Below, one piece after another: positions 7,027-16,526 of a DNA stretch of 64,000 nucleotides. The translations under genes and the position numbers were made by a program. Source of the DNA: Megasphaera hutchinsoni (GTDB lineage: Bacteria; Bacillota; Negativicutes; Veillonellales; Megasphaeraceae); NCBI RefSeq assembly GCF_001553405.1, contig NZ_KQ960952.1:35141-99140 (forward strand), read 5' to 3'. The notes under the pieces are model-generated. The model did not search any database and had not been told where the DNA came from. It saw only the letters and a program-made list of their open reading frames with translations. Each line of letters opens with the position of its first letter. Positions within the stretch are counted from its first letter, which is position 1.

Positions 7027-8856
7027 ATGTGTGGCATTATTGGATATGTTGGTACGCGCAATGCGGCTGATTTTTTACTGGAGGGGTTGTCTAAATTAGA
7101 ATATAGGGGATATGATTCAGCCGGGATTGCCGTATATCATGACCAAAAAATTAGTGTGCGAAAAAAAATGGGACGACTTGTTAATTTAATTGAGGATGTG
7201 AATCAGCATCCTGTAGCGGGTATGATAGGTATTGGTCATACACGTTGGGCAACACATGGGGGACCATCGGATGTTAATTCTCATCCGCATGTAGATGCAA
7301 AGGGCAATTTTGCGATTGTTCATAATGGCATTATTGAAAATTATATGGAATTAAAAGAAGAATTACTTGCAAAAGGCTATGTTTTTAAATCAGAAACAGA
7401 TTCAGAAGTGGTTGCTCATTTATGTGCTGATGAATATGATGGTGATTTTGAACATACGGTGCGGAAGGTATTGAAACGATTGCGAGGGTCCTATTCGCTA
7501 GTGTTTATGAGTCGGTTAGATCCAGATAGGATTATATGCTGTAAAAAAGATAATCCATTGGTTATTGGCCTGGGAGAAGGCGAAAATTATATTGCTTCGG
7601 ATATTCCCGCTATTTTGAAGTATACTCGTAATACATATATTATGAATGATGGAGAAATTGCCATTGTCAAAAAAGATGGTGTATGGGTTACTGATTTTGA
7701 AGGCGTACCTATTTCAAAGAAAGTATTTGTTGTTAATTGGGATGCTGAAGCGGCTGAAAAGGGCGGTTTTGATCATTTCATGCTTAAAGAAATTTTTGAG
7801 CAGCCAAAGGCCATTCGCGATACATTAAGTTGTCGTATAACTCCGGAAAAAACGCAAATTCAATTTGATGAATTGCGGTGGACTTTAGAGGATGTACAGT
7901 CTATTCAGAAAATTATGATTACGGCTTGTGGTACCGCTTATCATGCAGGTTTATTAGCGAAGTATTTTATAGAAAAATTAGCACGTATACCCGTAGAAGT
8001 GGATATTGCTTCGGAATATCGTTATCGTGATCCGTTGACAGATAGTAAAACGTTAAGCATTAGCATTAGTCAATCCGGTGAAACGATTGATACCTTAGCG
8101 GCATTAAAAGAAGCAAAACGAAAAGGTGCACGTACATTAGCTATTACTAATGTTGTTGGCTCATCTATTTCGCGCGAAGCTGATCAAGTGATTTATACAT
8201 GGGCAGGACCGGAAATTGCGGTAGCTTCGACAAAAGCCTATACAACACAGCTTGTTGCATTATTGCTATTAGCAATATATATGGGGCAGAAAAAAGGAAC
8301 ATTGGATCATGAACGGGAAGTGGAAATTATTCGCGATTTGCAACGTGTTCCCGAACAATGTCAGCATATATTTGACCAAGAAACAGAAATAAAGTCTTTG
8401 GCAAATTCATTTAAGCAGAAAGAAGATACTTTCTTTATTGGGAGATCCATGGATTATGGATTAGCTATGGAAGGTGCTTTGAAATTAAAAGAAATTTCTT
8501 ATATTCATGCAGAAGCGTATGCTGGTGGTGAATTAAAGCATGGGACATTAGCACTTATTGTACCGGAAATGCCGGTGATAGCGTTAGCTACACAAAAAGA
8601 TGTAGAAGAGAAAATGATTAGTAATATTAAAGAGGTCAAGGCAAGGGAAGCACGGGTGATAGGGATCGTACAAACGGGTGATACGGAAGTACAAAAAACG
8701 GTTGATTCTATCATTACTATACCTGCGAGTGATTCGTTTGTAGTGCCGATTATATCGGCGATACCCTTGCAATTATTAGCTTATTATACGGCGATTGTAA
8801 AAGGAAATGATGTAGATAAACCTCGTAATTTAGCTAAAAGTGTGACTGTTGAATAA
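7027..8856 (+). CDS. glmS: Glutamine-fructose-6-phosphate aminotransferase (isomerizing) GlmS
   Basis: Makes glucosamine-6-phosphate from fructose-6-phosphate and glutamine, the committed step to cell-wall amino sugars. 609 residues. The N-terminal glutaminase domain starts with the catalytic Cys2 (MCGIIGYVG) and contains LEYRGYDSAG and GHTRWATHG. The C-terminal half has two SIS domains, with TACGTAYHAG and SISQSGETIDT, and ends with the family tail PRNLAKSVTVE. AGGAGGT precedes the ATG. Control is by the ribozyme just upstream; the gene sits next to glmM, which uses its product. Confidence 0.98.
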   Translation: MCGIIGYVGTRNAADFLLEGLSKLEYRGYDSAGIAVYHDQKISVRKKMGRLVNLIEDVNQHPVAGMIGIGHTRWATHGGPSDVNSHPHVDAKGNFAIVHNGIIENYMELKEELLAKGYVFKSETDSEVVAHLCADEYDGDFEHTVRKVLKRLRGSYSLVFMSRLDPDRIICCKKDNPLVIGLGEGENYIASDIPAILKYTRNTYIMNDGEIAIVKKDGVWVTDFEGVPISKKVFVVNWDAEAAEKGGFDHFMLKEIFEQPKAIRDTLSCRITPEKTQIQFDELRWTLEDVQSIQKIMITACGTAYHAGLLAKYFIEKLARIPVEVDIASEYRYRDPLTDSKTLSISISQSGETIDTLAALKEAKRKGARTLAITNVVGSSISREADQVIYTWAGPEIAVASTKAYTTQLVALLLLAIYMGQKKGTLDHEREVEIIRDLQRVPEQCQHIFDQETEIKSLANSFKQKEDTFFIGRSMDYGLAMEGALKLKEISYIHAEAYAGGELKHGTLALIVPEMPVIALATQKDVEEKMISNIKEVKAREARVIGIVQTGDTEVQKTVDSIITIPASDSFVVPIISAIPLQLLAYYTAIVKGNDVDKPRNLAKSVTVE

Positions 8857-8872
8857 TGAGAAAATAGCCTAT

Positions 8873-8928
8873 AAAGAAAGACCGGTTTTGGTAGTGTTTT
8901 TGTATAAACTGGTTCTTTCTTTTTTTTT
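8873..8928 (+). terminator. Terminator after glmS
   Basis: AAAGAAAGACCGGTTT (8873-8888) pairs with AAACTGGTTCTTTCT around an 18-base loop and runs into nine T residues. Confidence 0.85.
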
Positions 8929-9087
8929 GAGGGTTAAGATAATATCGTTTTGAATAATAAAAGAAAATATACTTAAAAGGGCTGTTTTATTTATTGTAAA
9001 AAGAGTAAAAATATGATATTATGGAGAACGTAATATAATATTTTAGAGAATAGGTAGGGCATGACCCATAAGGAGGACATATTTATA

Positions 9088-10422
9088 ATGAATGTAACAG
9101 TTAATGAAGTAGACCGGCATCAAGTAATACTGCATATTGAAGTACCGGAAAAGGAAGCTGCTAAAGCTGCTGTCCGCGCTTGCAATGTGTTAGCAGGTAA
9201 AGTGAATATTCCTGGATTCCGTAAAGGTAAGGCACCACGGAAGGTGTTGGAAAGCTTTCTTGGAAAAGAGGCTGTTAAACAGGAAATTGAAGAAGCCATT
9301 ATGAATAAGGCCTATCCCGATGCATTAAGCGAACAAGCTATTGAACCCGTAACAGATCCAGAAATTCATATTATTTCATCTGAAAAGGGAGCCGATTTTG
9401 TTTTTGAAGCTACGGTAACTAAAAAACCGGAAGTTACATTAGGAGAATACAAGGGAATTAAGATTGGTAAAGACGTTGTTGATATTACCGATGAAGATAT
9501 TGATAAAGAATTAAAAAATTTACAAAAACAACATGCTAAGTTATTAGTGGCACCAGAAGGAACGGTTATTGAAAATGAAGATTTTGCCATCATTGATTTT
9601 AAAGGATCTATTGATGGAGTTGCATTTGAAGGTGGCGAAGGAAAAGCATATCCGCTCGAAATTGGTTCACACAGTTTTATTCCCGGTTTTGAAGAACAGT
9701 TAGTGGGAATGAAAGCGGGCGAATCGAAAGATGTTAAGGTAACTTTCCCTGAAACATATCATGAAGCAAGTTTAGCTGGCAAAGAAGCTGTTTTTGCGGT
9801 TACTGTACAAGATGTAAAGCGGAGAGAATATCCTGAAGTAAATGATGAATTTGCTAAAGAAGCAGGGAAATTTGAAACCATTGCAGAATTACGTGAAGAT
9901 TTACGTAAACGTATTTTTGCACGAGTATCATTGCAAGCTGTAGAAAAATTTAATAATGAAGTATTAAAGACGGTTATTCAAAACGCCGAAGTAGATATTC
10001 CGCAAGTGATGGTTGATAATAAAGTGGATCAGATGATCGATGAAATGGCGATGAAATTAGAAACACAAGGCATGAATATGGATGCGTATCTAAAATATAC
10101 AAAACAGGATATTCAAAAATTGAAAGAACAATACGCTCAACCAGCCAAAGAAAATGTCAAAATGGATTTGGTCTTAGAATGTATCGCTAAAGCAGAAAAT
10201 ATTGATGTAACAGAACAAGATTTGAATGCTGAAATTTTTACGATGTCACAAAATTTTGGTGCTGATCCTAAAGAAGTATATAAAATTATTGTTAAAGAAC
10301 ATCGGGTTCCACTTCTTATTCAATCCGTTCGTCGCAAAAAAGCAGCTAGCTTTATTTTAGGGCAAGCTATTGATACAAATGAAAAGGTTGAAGAAAAACA
10401 AGAAGAAAAACCAGAAGCATAA
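9088..10422 (+). CDS. tig: Trigger factor, ribosome-associated chaperone
   Basis: Binds nascent chains at the ribosome exit tunnel and has prolyl isomerase activity. 444 residues. The N-terminal ribosome-binding domain carries the signature NIPGFRKGKAPRKV near residues 40-53. An FKBP-type domain follows (about 155-240, with GSHSFIPGFEEQLVGMKAGE), then the C-terminal chaperone arms, and the protein ends with an acidic Glu/Lys tail. ATG 9088 is chosen because AGGAGG (9071-9076) precedes it at good spacing; an in-frame ATG at 9061 lies before that site. It is followed closely by clpP and clpX, the common tig-clpP-clpX order. Confidence 0.97.
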   Translation: MNVTVNEVDRHQVILHIEVPEKEAAKAAVRACNVLAGKVNIPGFRKGKAPRKVLESFLGKEAVKQEIEEAIMNKAYPDALSEQAIEPVTDPEIHIISSEKGADFVFEATVTKKPEVTLGEYKGIKIGKDVVDITDEDIDKELKNLQKQHAKLLVAPEGTVIENEDFAIIDFKGSIDGVAFEGGEGKAYPLEIGSHSFIPGFEEQLVGMKAGESKDVKVTFPETYHEASLAGKEAVFAVTVQDVKRREYPEVNDEFAKEAGKFETIAELREDLRKRIFARVSLQAVEKFNNEVLKTVIQNAEVDIPQVMVDNKVDQMIDEMAMKLETQGMNMDAYLKYTKQDIQKLKEQYAQPAKENVKMDLVLECIAKAENIDVTEQDLNAEIFTMSQNFGADPKEVYKIIVKEHRVPLLIQSVRRKKAASFILGQAIDTNEKVEEKQEEKPEA

Positions 10423-10440
10423 TGTCTGGAGGTGCCTAAT

Positions 10441-11037
10441 ATGAATATGTATGTCCCTTTGGTAATAGAACAAACGGAACAGGGAGAACATAGTTACGAT
10501 ATATATTCACGCTTGTTAAAGGATAGAATTGTCTTTTTGAGTGGACAAGTTGAGGATCATATGGCTAATGTGTTGATTGCACAATTACTGTTTTTAGAAG
10601 CAGAAGATCCTGATAAAGATATTTATTTGTATATTAATAGTCCAGGTGGCGTTGTTACGGCAGGGTTAGCTATTTATGATACGATGCAGTATATTAAACC
10701 CGATATTTCTACGATATGCATTGGCTCGGCTGCAAGTATGGCATCCGTGTTATTAGCTGCTGGTACAAGGGGAAAACGATTTGCTTTGCCCCATTCTCAA
10801 GTTATGATTCATCAACCGTTGGGCGGTGTACAAGGACAAGCAACGGATATTGAAATTCATGCACGTGAAATATTGCGAATGCGTAAAGAATTGAATGGTA
10901 TTTTATCTGCTCATACGGGACAACCGTTAGAGGTAATTGAAAAGGATACAGAGCGAGATAATTTTCTTACGGCAGAAGCGGCTAAGGCATATGGGTTAAT
11001 TGATGACATTTTAACTCGTCCGAAGCCAGAGCGGTAG
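10441..11037 (+). CDS. clpP: ATP-dependent Clp protease proteolytic subunit
   Basis: Tetradecameric serine protease fed by ClpX. 198 residues from the ATG at 10441, which has GGAGG nine bases upstream; the in-frame GTG at 10432 is too close to that site. The catalytic triad is visible: Ser99 in GSAASMAS, His124 in VMIHQPLGG and Asp173 in TERDNF. It follows tig by 18 bases and precedes clpX by 19, so the three genes form one unit. Confidence 0.98.
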   Translation: MNMYVPLVIEQTEQGEHSYDIYSRLLKDRIVFLSGQVEDHMANVLIAQLLFLEAEDPDKDIYLYINSPGGVVTAGLAIYDTMQYIKPDISTICIGSAASMASVLLAAGTRGKRFALPHSQVMIHQPLGGVQGQATDIEIHAREILRMRKELNGILSAHTGQPLEVIEKDTERDNFLTAEAAKAYGLIDDILTRPKPER

Positions 11038-11056
11038 GTAAAAGGGAGGGGACCAG

Positions 11057-12289
11057 ATGACTCATAATGAAGAACCGCGATGCAGTTTTTGTGGCCGCAA
11101 AAAAAAAGAAGTAGAGCGGTTAATTGGAGGCCCTGATAATATATATATATGTAGTGAGTGCGTATCGGTGGCCCGACAGATTATGGATGAAGAAAAGAGA
11201 GCAGAGTCTAGCGGCTTTACTTTGAAAGAATTACCAAAGCCAAAAGAAATTAAAGCAACATTGGATGAATATGTTATTGGTCAAGAAGCTGCGAAAAAGA
11301 CATTATCTGTTGCGGTGTATAATCACTATAAGCGATTGCGATCGAATACAGAAAAAGATGATGTAGAATTGCAAAAATCAAATATTGTCATGTTGGGACC
11401 TACGGGGAGCGGGAAAACTTTATTGGCACAAACGTTGGCTCGATTGTTGGATGTTCCCTTTGCTATTGCCGATGCAACTAGCTTAACTGAGGCTGGCTAT
11501 GTTGGTGAAGATGTTGAAAATTGTTTACTTAAATTAATTCAAGCGGCTGATTTTGATATTGAAAAAGCACAGTGTGGTATTATTTATATTGATGAAATTG
11601 ATAAAATTTCACGAAAATCTGAAAATCCTTCGATTACGCGAGATGTTTCTGGTGAAGGTGTTCAGCAGGCATTATTAAAGATTATAGAAGGAACTGTTGC
11701 GAGTGTACCACCTCAAGGTGGACGAAAGCATCCGAGTCAGGAAATGCTACAAATTGACACTACTAATATTTTATTTATTTGTGGCGGGGCCTTTGATGGA
11801 ATTGAAAAAACGATTCAAAAACGAACGGCCGATAAAAAAATGGGTTTTGGTGCCGATATTCACTCGAAGAGCAAAAAAAAGTTGGAAGAAACTTTGAAAG
11901 AGGTATTACCTACGGACTTACAAAAGTTTGGACTAATTCCTGAATTGGTAGGTCGGTTACCAGTTTTAGTTACGTTAAATCCTTTAGACGAAGAAGCCAT
12001 GGTACATATTTTGACAGAACCTAAGAATGCCTTGGTTAAACAGTATAAAAAAATGCTGGAAATGGATAATGTTGAGTTAAAATTCACAACAGACGCCTTG
12101 CGAGAAATTGCGAAAGAAGCCTTAAAACGTAATACGGGAGCACGGGGACTGCGTTCAATTATAGAACGTATTATGTTAGATATTATGTTTGAAGTACCTA
12201 GTCGTAAGGATGTCAAAAAATGTATCGTCAATAAGTCTTGTGTAACGGATAATCAGAAACCAGAACTGGTATTAAAACAAGGCAGTTGA
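11057..12289 (+). CDS. clpX: ClpX, ATPase unfoldase subunit of ClpXP
   Basis: Recognises, unfolds and feeds substrates to ClpP. 410 residues. A zinc-binding domain at the N-terminus has Cys9, Cys12, Cys32 and Cys35. The AAA+ domain has Walker A GPTGSGKT, Walker [11 protein letters not shown] and the sensor-2 region with [11 protein letters not shown]. The ClpP-docking loop, usually IGF, reads MGF here (KKMGFGADI), a conservative change. The ribosome-binding site is GGGAGGGG. A strong terminator follows 11 bases after the stop. Confidence 0.98.
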   Translation: MTHNEEPRCSFCGRKKKEVERLIGGPDNIYICSECVSVARQIMDEEKRAESSGFTLKELPKPKEIKATLDEYVIGQEAAKKTLSVAVYNHYKRLRSNTEKDDVELQKSNIVMLGPTGSGKTLLAQTLARLLDVPFAIADATSLTEAGYVGEDVENCLLKLIQAADFDIEKAQCGIIYIDEIDKISRKSENPSITRDVSGEGVQQALLKIIEGTVASVPPQGGRKHPSQEMLQIDTTNILFICGGAFDGIEKTIQKRTADKKMGFGADIHSKSKKKLEETLKEVLPTDLQKFGLIPELVGRLPVLVTLNPLDEEAMVHILTEPKNALVKQYKKMLEMDNVELKFTTDALREIAKEALKRNTGARGLRSIIERIMLDIMFEVPSRKDVKKCIVNKSCVTDNQKPELVLKQGS

Positions 12290-12300
12290 TATAGCAGTGA

Positions 12301-12340
12301 AAATAAAACTCATTTCTCTTTTTGAAATGAGTTTTATTTT
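12301..12340. terminator. Terminator between clpX and lon, symmetric
   Basis: AAATAAAACTCATTTC and GAAATGAGTTTTATTT form a perfect 16-bp stem around a 7-base loop, with T-rich sequence on the 3' side. It ends 20 bases before the lon ATG, so lon must be transcribed by read-through or from a promoter inside clpX. Confidence 0.75.
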
Positions 12341-12360
12341 AAAATGAAGAAGGTGAGTAC

Positions 12361-14670
12361 ATGGACACAAATACAATTATGACTTTGCCGTTTATTCCTT
12401 TACGTGGCATTGTTGTTTATCCTAAATGGTTAAGTCATGTTGACTTAGGCAGAGAACAATCATTAGCAGCCCTTGATGCGGCAATGGAAGATAATCGTTA
12501 TTTAATTGTTGCTACACAAATAGATCCAGATGAAGATGAGCCATCATTAGAAGATGTATATGATATAGGAACACTTGTACAGGTAGATCAAGTATTGCGT
12601 TTACCGGGAGATCTCGTACGGGTAATGCTCAATGGTATTGCCCGGGTACAGTTGCAAGGTATGCGAAAAAAAGAAAAGTATATTGAAATGATTGCCGTAC
12701 AACAAGAGGAAATACATGATGATGCACAACGGGAAGAAGCGTTGCGTCGTACTGTTATAGAAAAATTTGTCAAGTGGGCAGATAATTTACGTAATTCCGA
12801 TGACCTTGAAGAACGGGCTAAAGATATTACAGAAGCAGGCAGGTTAGCCGATTTTATTGCCAGCCGCTTGCCAATTTCTTATGTGGCACGGCAACAGATT
12901 TTAGAAACTATGAATGTGGTGGACCGGTTGGAATTGGTCCGTAAATTTATTGATTCAGAAATTGAAATTGCGAAATTAGAAATTACGTTAAACCGCGAAG
13001 TGCGAGAAAAGATGGATCAACAACAAAAAGAATATTATTTACGTGAAAAAATAAAAGTGATTCATCAAGAACTGGGAGATACGGTTGATCGAGATTCTGA
13101 AATAGAAGAATTACGATCAAAAATTGCCAAGCTAAAACTACCAAAGAAAATAGAAGAACCTCTATTGAAGGAAGTTTCGCGTTTGGATGGTATGTCGAAT
13201 ATGATGGCTGAATCAGCTGTTGTGCGTACTTACTTAGATTGGGTTTTGGCATTGCCGTGGAAAAAGGAAACACGTGATCGATTAAATTTACAAGAAGCTC
13301 GAAATGCCTTGGATGAAGACCATTACGGTTTAGAAAAGGTAAAAGAACGTATTATTGAATATTTAGCCGTTAAGCAATTGACGAAAACTTTAAAAGGGCC
13401 TATTTTATGTTTAGTGGGGCCTCCTGGAACGGGAAAAACAAGCATTGCTCGCTCAATTGCCCGTGCAATGAATCGTAAATATGTGCGAATCTCTTTAGGC
13501 GGTGTACGTGATGAAGCGGATATTCGTGGGCATCGACGTACATATATTGGTGCTTTACCAGGTCGAATTATTGCAGGATTAAAACAAGTAGGCGTTAAAA
13601 ATCCTGTTTTCTTACTGGATGAAATTGATAAGATGACCTCAGATTTCCGTGGAGATCCTTCATCGGCATTGCTAGAAGTCTTGGATCCGGAACAAAATAA
13701 TTCCTTTGTCGATCACTTTATTGATTTGCCATTTGATTTATCCAAGGTTTTTTGGATTACTACGGCGAATGTGATTAGTGATATTCCCAATCCTTTGCGA
13801 GATCGCATGGAAATCATTGAGTTTTCTAGTTATACTGAAGAAGAAAAGGTAAATATAGCGAAAAAATATTTAGTCCCGAAACAAATTCATGAAAATGGAT
13901 TGACGAAAAAGCAGGCTACTTTTTCTGATGCTGTTTTGCATCATTTAATTAGTGGCTATACGCGCGAAGCGGGCGTACGGAACTTAGAAAAAACTATTGG
14001 TGCAATTTGTCGTAAAGTTGGTAAGTCTCTTTTACTACAAGAAAAACCAGCAATGACGGTATCTGTCAAAAATTTAGAAAAAATGTTGGGACCTGTTAAA
14101 TTCCGTTCGGAAGAAGCCAGTAAAAAAGATGAAGTAGGACGTGTTACGGGCATGGCCTGGACACAAGTTGGTGGCGTTATCTTGGAAACGGAAGCCGTTG
14201 CCGTGAAAGGCAAGGGGGGGCTCACCTTAACCGGACAACTTGGTGATGTCATGAAAGAATCTGCACGTGCCGGTGTGACTTATATTCGTAGTAGAGCAAA
14301 AGAATTGGGCATTGATGAAGACTTTTATAAAACGATGGATTTGCATATTCATCTGCCAGAAGGGGCAATTCCTAAAGATGGTCCTTCAGCGGGAATTACC
14401 ATGGCAACGGCCTTGGCATCGACTTTGTCGGGACGTACGATTCGTCATGATGTGGCTATGACAGGCGAAATTACTTTGCGTGGCAATGTCCTTCCTGTAG
14501 GTGGTATTAAAGAAAAAGTTATCGCTGCACATCAAGCGGGTATAAAGAAAATTTTATTACCTATGGAAAATAAAAGAGACATGCGGGATATTCCAGAAAG
14601 TGTTAAGAAAGATGTCGATTTTGTTTTTGTCAAAACGATGGATGAAGTGTTGGCAGAAGCGTTAGTGTAG
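12361..14670 (+). CDS. lon: ATP-dependent protease Lon (LonA)
   Basis: Degrades misfolded and regulatory proteins. 769 residues, the LonA length. The N-terminal LAN domain starts at [13 protein letters not shown]. The AAA+ module has Walker A GPPGTGKT and Walker [11 protein letters not shown]. The C-terminal protease domain has the catalytic Ser in [12 protein letters not shown] and the Lys in [24 protein letters not shown] precedes the ATG. No CIRCE or CtsR-type operator is evident in the short upstream gap. engB follows almost without a gap. Confidence 0.98.
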   Translation: MDTNTIMTLPFIPLRGIVVYPKWLSHVDLGREQSLAALDAAMEDNRYLIVATQIDPDEDEPSLEDVYDIGTLVQVDQVLRLPGDLVRVMLNGIARVQLQGMRKKEKYIEMIAVQQEEIHDDAQREEALRRTVIEKFVKWADNLRNSDDLEERAKDITEAGRLADFIASRLPISYVARQQILETMNVVDRLELVRKFIDSEIEIAKLEITLNREVREKMDQQQKEYYLREKIKVIHQELGDTVDRDSEIEELRSKIAKLKLPKKIEEPLLKEVSRLDGMSNMMAESAVVRTYLDWVLALPWKKETRDRLNLQEARNALDEDHYGLEKVKERIIEYLAVKQLTKTLKGPILCLVGPPGTGKTSIARSIARAMNRKYVRISLGGVRDEADIRGHRRTYIGALPGRIIAGLKQVGVKNPVFLLDEIDKMTSDFRGDPSSALLEVLDPEQNNSFVDHFIDLPFDLSKVFWITTANVISDIPNPLRDRMEIIEFSSYTEEEKVNIAKKYLVPKQIHENGLTKKQATFSDAVLHHLISGYTREAGVRNLEKTIGAICRKVGKSLLLQEKPAMTVSVKNLEKMLGPVKFRSEEASKKDEVGRVTGMAWTQVGGVILETEAVAVKGKGGLTLTGQLGDVMKESARAGVTYIRSRAKELGIDEDFYKTMDLHIHLPEGAIPKDGPSAGITMATALASTLSGRTIRHDVAMTGEITLRGNVLPVGGIKEKVIAAHQAGIKKILLPMENKRDMRDIPESVKKDVDFVFVKTMDEVLAEALV

Positions 14671-14678
14671 AGGTGCAT

Positions 14679-15293
14679 ATGGAGTCATTGGAAATTATTA
14701 ATGCTCGGTATACGGCGACAGCAGTGAAAAAAGAGCAATATCCAGCTGAGCAGTTACCGGAAATTGCTTTTTTAGGGCGTTCTAATGTCGGCAAGTCTAG
14801 TTTGATTAACTCGTTGTGTAATTATAAAGGGTTAGCACGGGTAAGTGGTGCACCAGGAAAAACGCAAACTATCAATTATTATCGGGCTGAATTGCGTGCT
14901 GTTGGAGAAGAAGTGCGACATCCTTTTTATTTAGTTGATTTACCTGGATATGGTTATGCTAAGACGGGGATTAAGCAGCGTGAAATGTGGAGCCATTTTA
15001 TTCGTGAATATGTACAAACGTCTCCTTCATTGCGTTTATTATGTCTATTAGTAGATTCTCGGCATCCGGGTCTTGAAATTGATATTCAAGCATATGAATG
15101 GTTGATTACTTCTTCTGTTAAGGTGCAATTGATTGCTACGAAAGCAGATAAATTAAAGGCGAAAGAGCGACAAAAAAATATGTCCCTATATAAAGAAATA
15201 TTTTCACAAACTGAAACTCCTATTTTATATTCATCATTAAAGCGGCAAGGGTCTCAATTGGTATTGCAACGATGTTTAGAACACTTGGCGTAA
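14679..15293 (+). CDS. engB: Ribosome biogenesis GTPase EngB/YsxC
   Basis: Essential small GTPase for 50S subunit assembly. 204 residues from ATG 14679; an in-frame GTG at 14673 is possible, but the AGAGG at the lon stop suits the ATG better. G motifs are in order: G1 GRSNVGKSSL, G3 DLPGYGYAK, G4 TKADK and a G5-like YSSL. The lon-engB (ysxC) pair is a common Firmicute arrangement, and the genes are translationally close. A strong terminator begins at the stop codon. Confidence 0.96.
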   Translation: MESLEIINARYTATAVKKEQYPAEQLPEIAFLGRSNVGKSSLINSLCNYKGLARVSGAPGKTQTINYYRAELRAVGEEVRHPFYLVDLPGYGYAKTGIKQREMWSHFIREYVQTSPSLRLLCLLVDSRHPGLEIDIQAYEWLITSSVKVQLIATKADKLKAKERQKNMSLYKEIFSQTETPILYSSLKRQGSQLVLQRCLEHLA

Positions 15294-15326
15294 AAAGCAT
15301 CTCGACTTATTGTCGAGATGCTTTTT
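15292..15326. terminator. Terminator after engB
   Basis: AAAAAGCATCTCGAC and GTCGAGATGCTTTTT form a perfect 15-bp stem around TTATT. The terminal A and T runs let it work in both directions. Confidence 0.9.
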
Positions 15327-15401
15327 CTATGAGCAAAACTAGAAAAAAATGTTAAATTTTGCTATAATTTATATGTATATAGGCAGTTGCAGGTCCTGTT
15401 T

Positions 15402-15431
15402 TTGACAGTAAAAATAGTAGGATGGTATAAT
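15402..15431 (+). promoter_or_regulatory. Promoter-like element at the start of the glycosyltransferase gene
   Basis: TTGACA (15402-15407) and TATAAT (15426-15431) are both perfect, separated by 18 bases. Transcription would begin at about the ATG at 15437, giving a leaderless or nearly leaderless mRNA. A further TATAAT at 15363-15368 could give a normal leader that includes AGGATGG as a ribosome-binding site. Confidence 0.5.
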
Positions 15432-15436
15432 GAACA

Positions 15437-16393
15437 ATGAATGTTTTTAAGAAAAATGAAAAAAAAATGTTATCCATAGTGGTTCCCGTGTATAATGAAC
15501 AATTAAACATTGAAAAATTTTACACAGAAGTGATAAAAAATGTTGCTACCTTAGATATGGCTTTTGAAATCATTTTCGTTGATGACGGTTCATCAGATAC
15601 AACACCTCTTTTGTTGAGTCGCTTGACTAAACAGGATTTGCATGTGCGTGCATTGATTTTGGCAAGAAATTTTGGACATCAATTAGCCATTACTTGTGGC
15701 ATGGATCATGCACGAGGAGATGCGATCATTACGATGGATGGAGATTTGCAACATCCGCCAGAAATGATTCCTGATTTAGTACAAAAATGGCGAGAAGGGT
15801 ATGATGTTGTGCAGACTGTACGAGAATCTACAGATGATGTGGGGATTTTGAAACGGTTGACATCAAAGTGGTATTATATTTTGCTTAATGCCTTATCACC
15901 TGTTCATATTACGCCAGGTGGTTCGGATTTTCGCTTGATAGATCGGCGGGTATTGGAAACATTTTCTCTCTTCCGGGAACATGATCGCTTTATCCGTGGT
16001 ATGATTGGAGATATAGGGTATCGTCAAATAAAAGTGAACTTTGTAGCACCAAAGCGATTTGCAGGAAAATCGAAGTTTTCTGTTCGGAAGATGATTCATT
16101 TTGCTTTAGACGGGATTACGGCATATTCAAAAATACCCTTACGATTAGCCTTGTACACGGGCCTTATCAGTGGCATGATCAGCATTTTAATTATTTTGCA
16201 TGTGCTATATTGTAAGATTGCGGGAGAAGCTATTCCAGGATGGGCAACGAGTATGGTTGTTGTTTGCCTTATTGGGGGCTTGCAACTTATTTTTTTAGGC
16301 ATCATTGGAGAATATATTGGTCGTATTTTCCAAGAAGTGAAAAATCGACCCTTATATTGGGTACGAGCTGAATTAGGCGAAAAAGAAGAATAA
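15437..16393 (+). CDS. Family 2 glycosyltransferase, polyprenyl-phosphate type (GtrB/YkoT-like)
   Basis: 318 residues. The GT-A fold starts with SIVVPVYNEQ, with FVDDGSSDTT and the DxD-type MDGDLQHPPEM in order, which are the landmarks of the DPM1/ArnC/GtrB group that transfers a sugar to polyprenyl phosphate at the cytoplasmic membrane. Two hydrophobic segments near residues 235-290 should be membrane helices, as in GtrB. The RFAGKSKFS segment is also typical. No flippase or glycan cluster is next to it, so the acceptor product (wall or envelope glycan) is unknown. The start codon is unusual in lying just after a -10 box; a second in-frame ATG at 15467 lacks a ribosome-binding site. Confidence 0.85.
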   Translation: MNVFKKNEKKMLSIVVPVYNEQLNIEKFYTEVIKNVATLDMAFEIIFVDDGSSDTTPLLLSRLTKQDLHVRALILARNFGHQLAITCGMDHARGDAIITMDGDLQHPPEMIPDLVQKWREGYDVVQTVRESTDDVGILKRLTSKWYYILLNALSPVHITPGGSDFRLIDRRVLETFSLFREHDRFIRGMIGDIGYRQIKVNFVAPKRFAGKSKFSVRKMIHFALDGITAYSKIPLRLALYTGLISGMISILIILHVLYCKIAGEAIPGWATSMVVVCLIGGLQLIFLGIIGEYIGRIFQEVKNRPLYWVRAELGEKEE

Positions 16394-16429
16394 GTAGAAT
16401 AAGTATACGATATGGGAAGAAATCATAAA

Positions 16430-16520
16430 AAGAGTCAATCCTGAAAACAGGTACAGAGGAGATCGCTTAGTATCGATGGTAGTTAGGCGTGTTTCGTAGG
16501 TCCTTTGGTGACGGAGAGGA
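16430..16520 (+). ncRNA. Structured leader, possible c-di-AMP (ydaO-type) riboswitch
   Basis: The 133-base gap before the wall hydrolase gene contains AATCCTGAAAACAGG, then TACAGAGGAGATCG. This resembles the conserved 5' part of ydaO/yuaA riboswitches (AAUCC-hairpin-GGUACGGAGGA). It is followed by a small helix ATCG-CTTAGT-ATCGAT. The expected 3' element (GACAGCUAACUCCG type) is not clear; instead there is GTCCTTTGGTGACGGAGAGG just before the start codon. In favour: ydaO riboswitches often precede NlpC/P60 hydrolases, and this window encodes a c-di-AMP synthase. The similarity is partial, so this is a candidate. Confidence 0.35.
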
Positions 16521-16526
16521 ATTTTT

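Noticed and set aside
9061-9087. Upstream ATG of the trigger factor gene
   Set aside because: The ribosome-binding site AGGAGG lies after this ATG, so the start at 9088 is used, giving the family N-terminus MNVTV.
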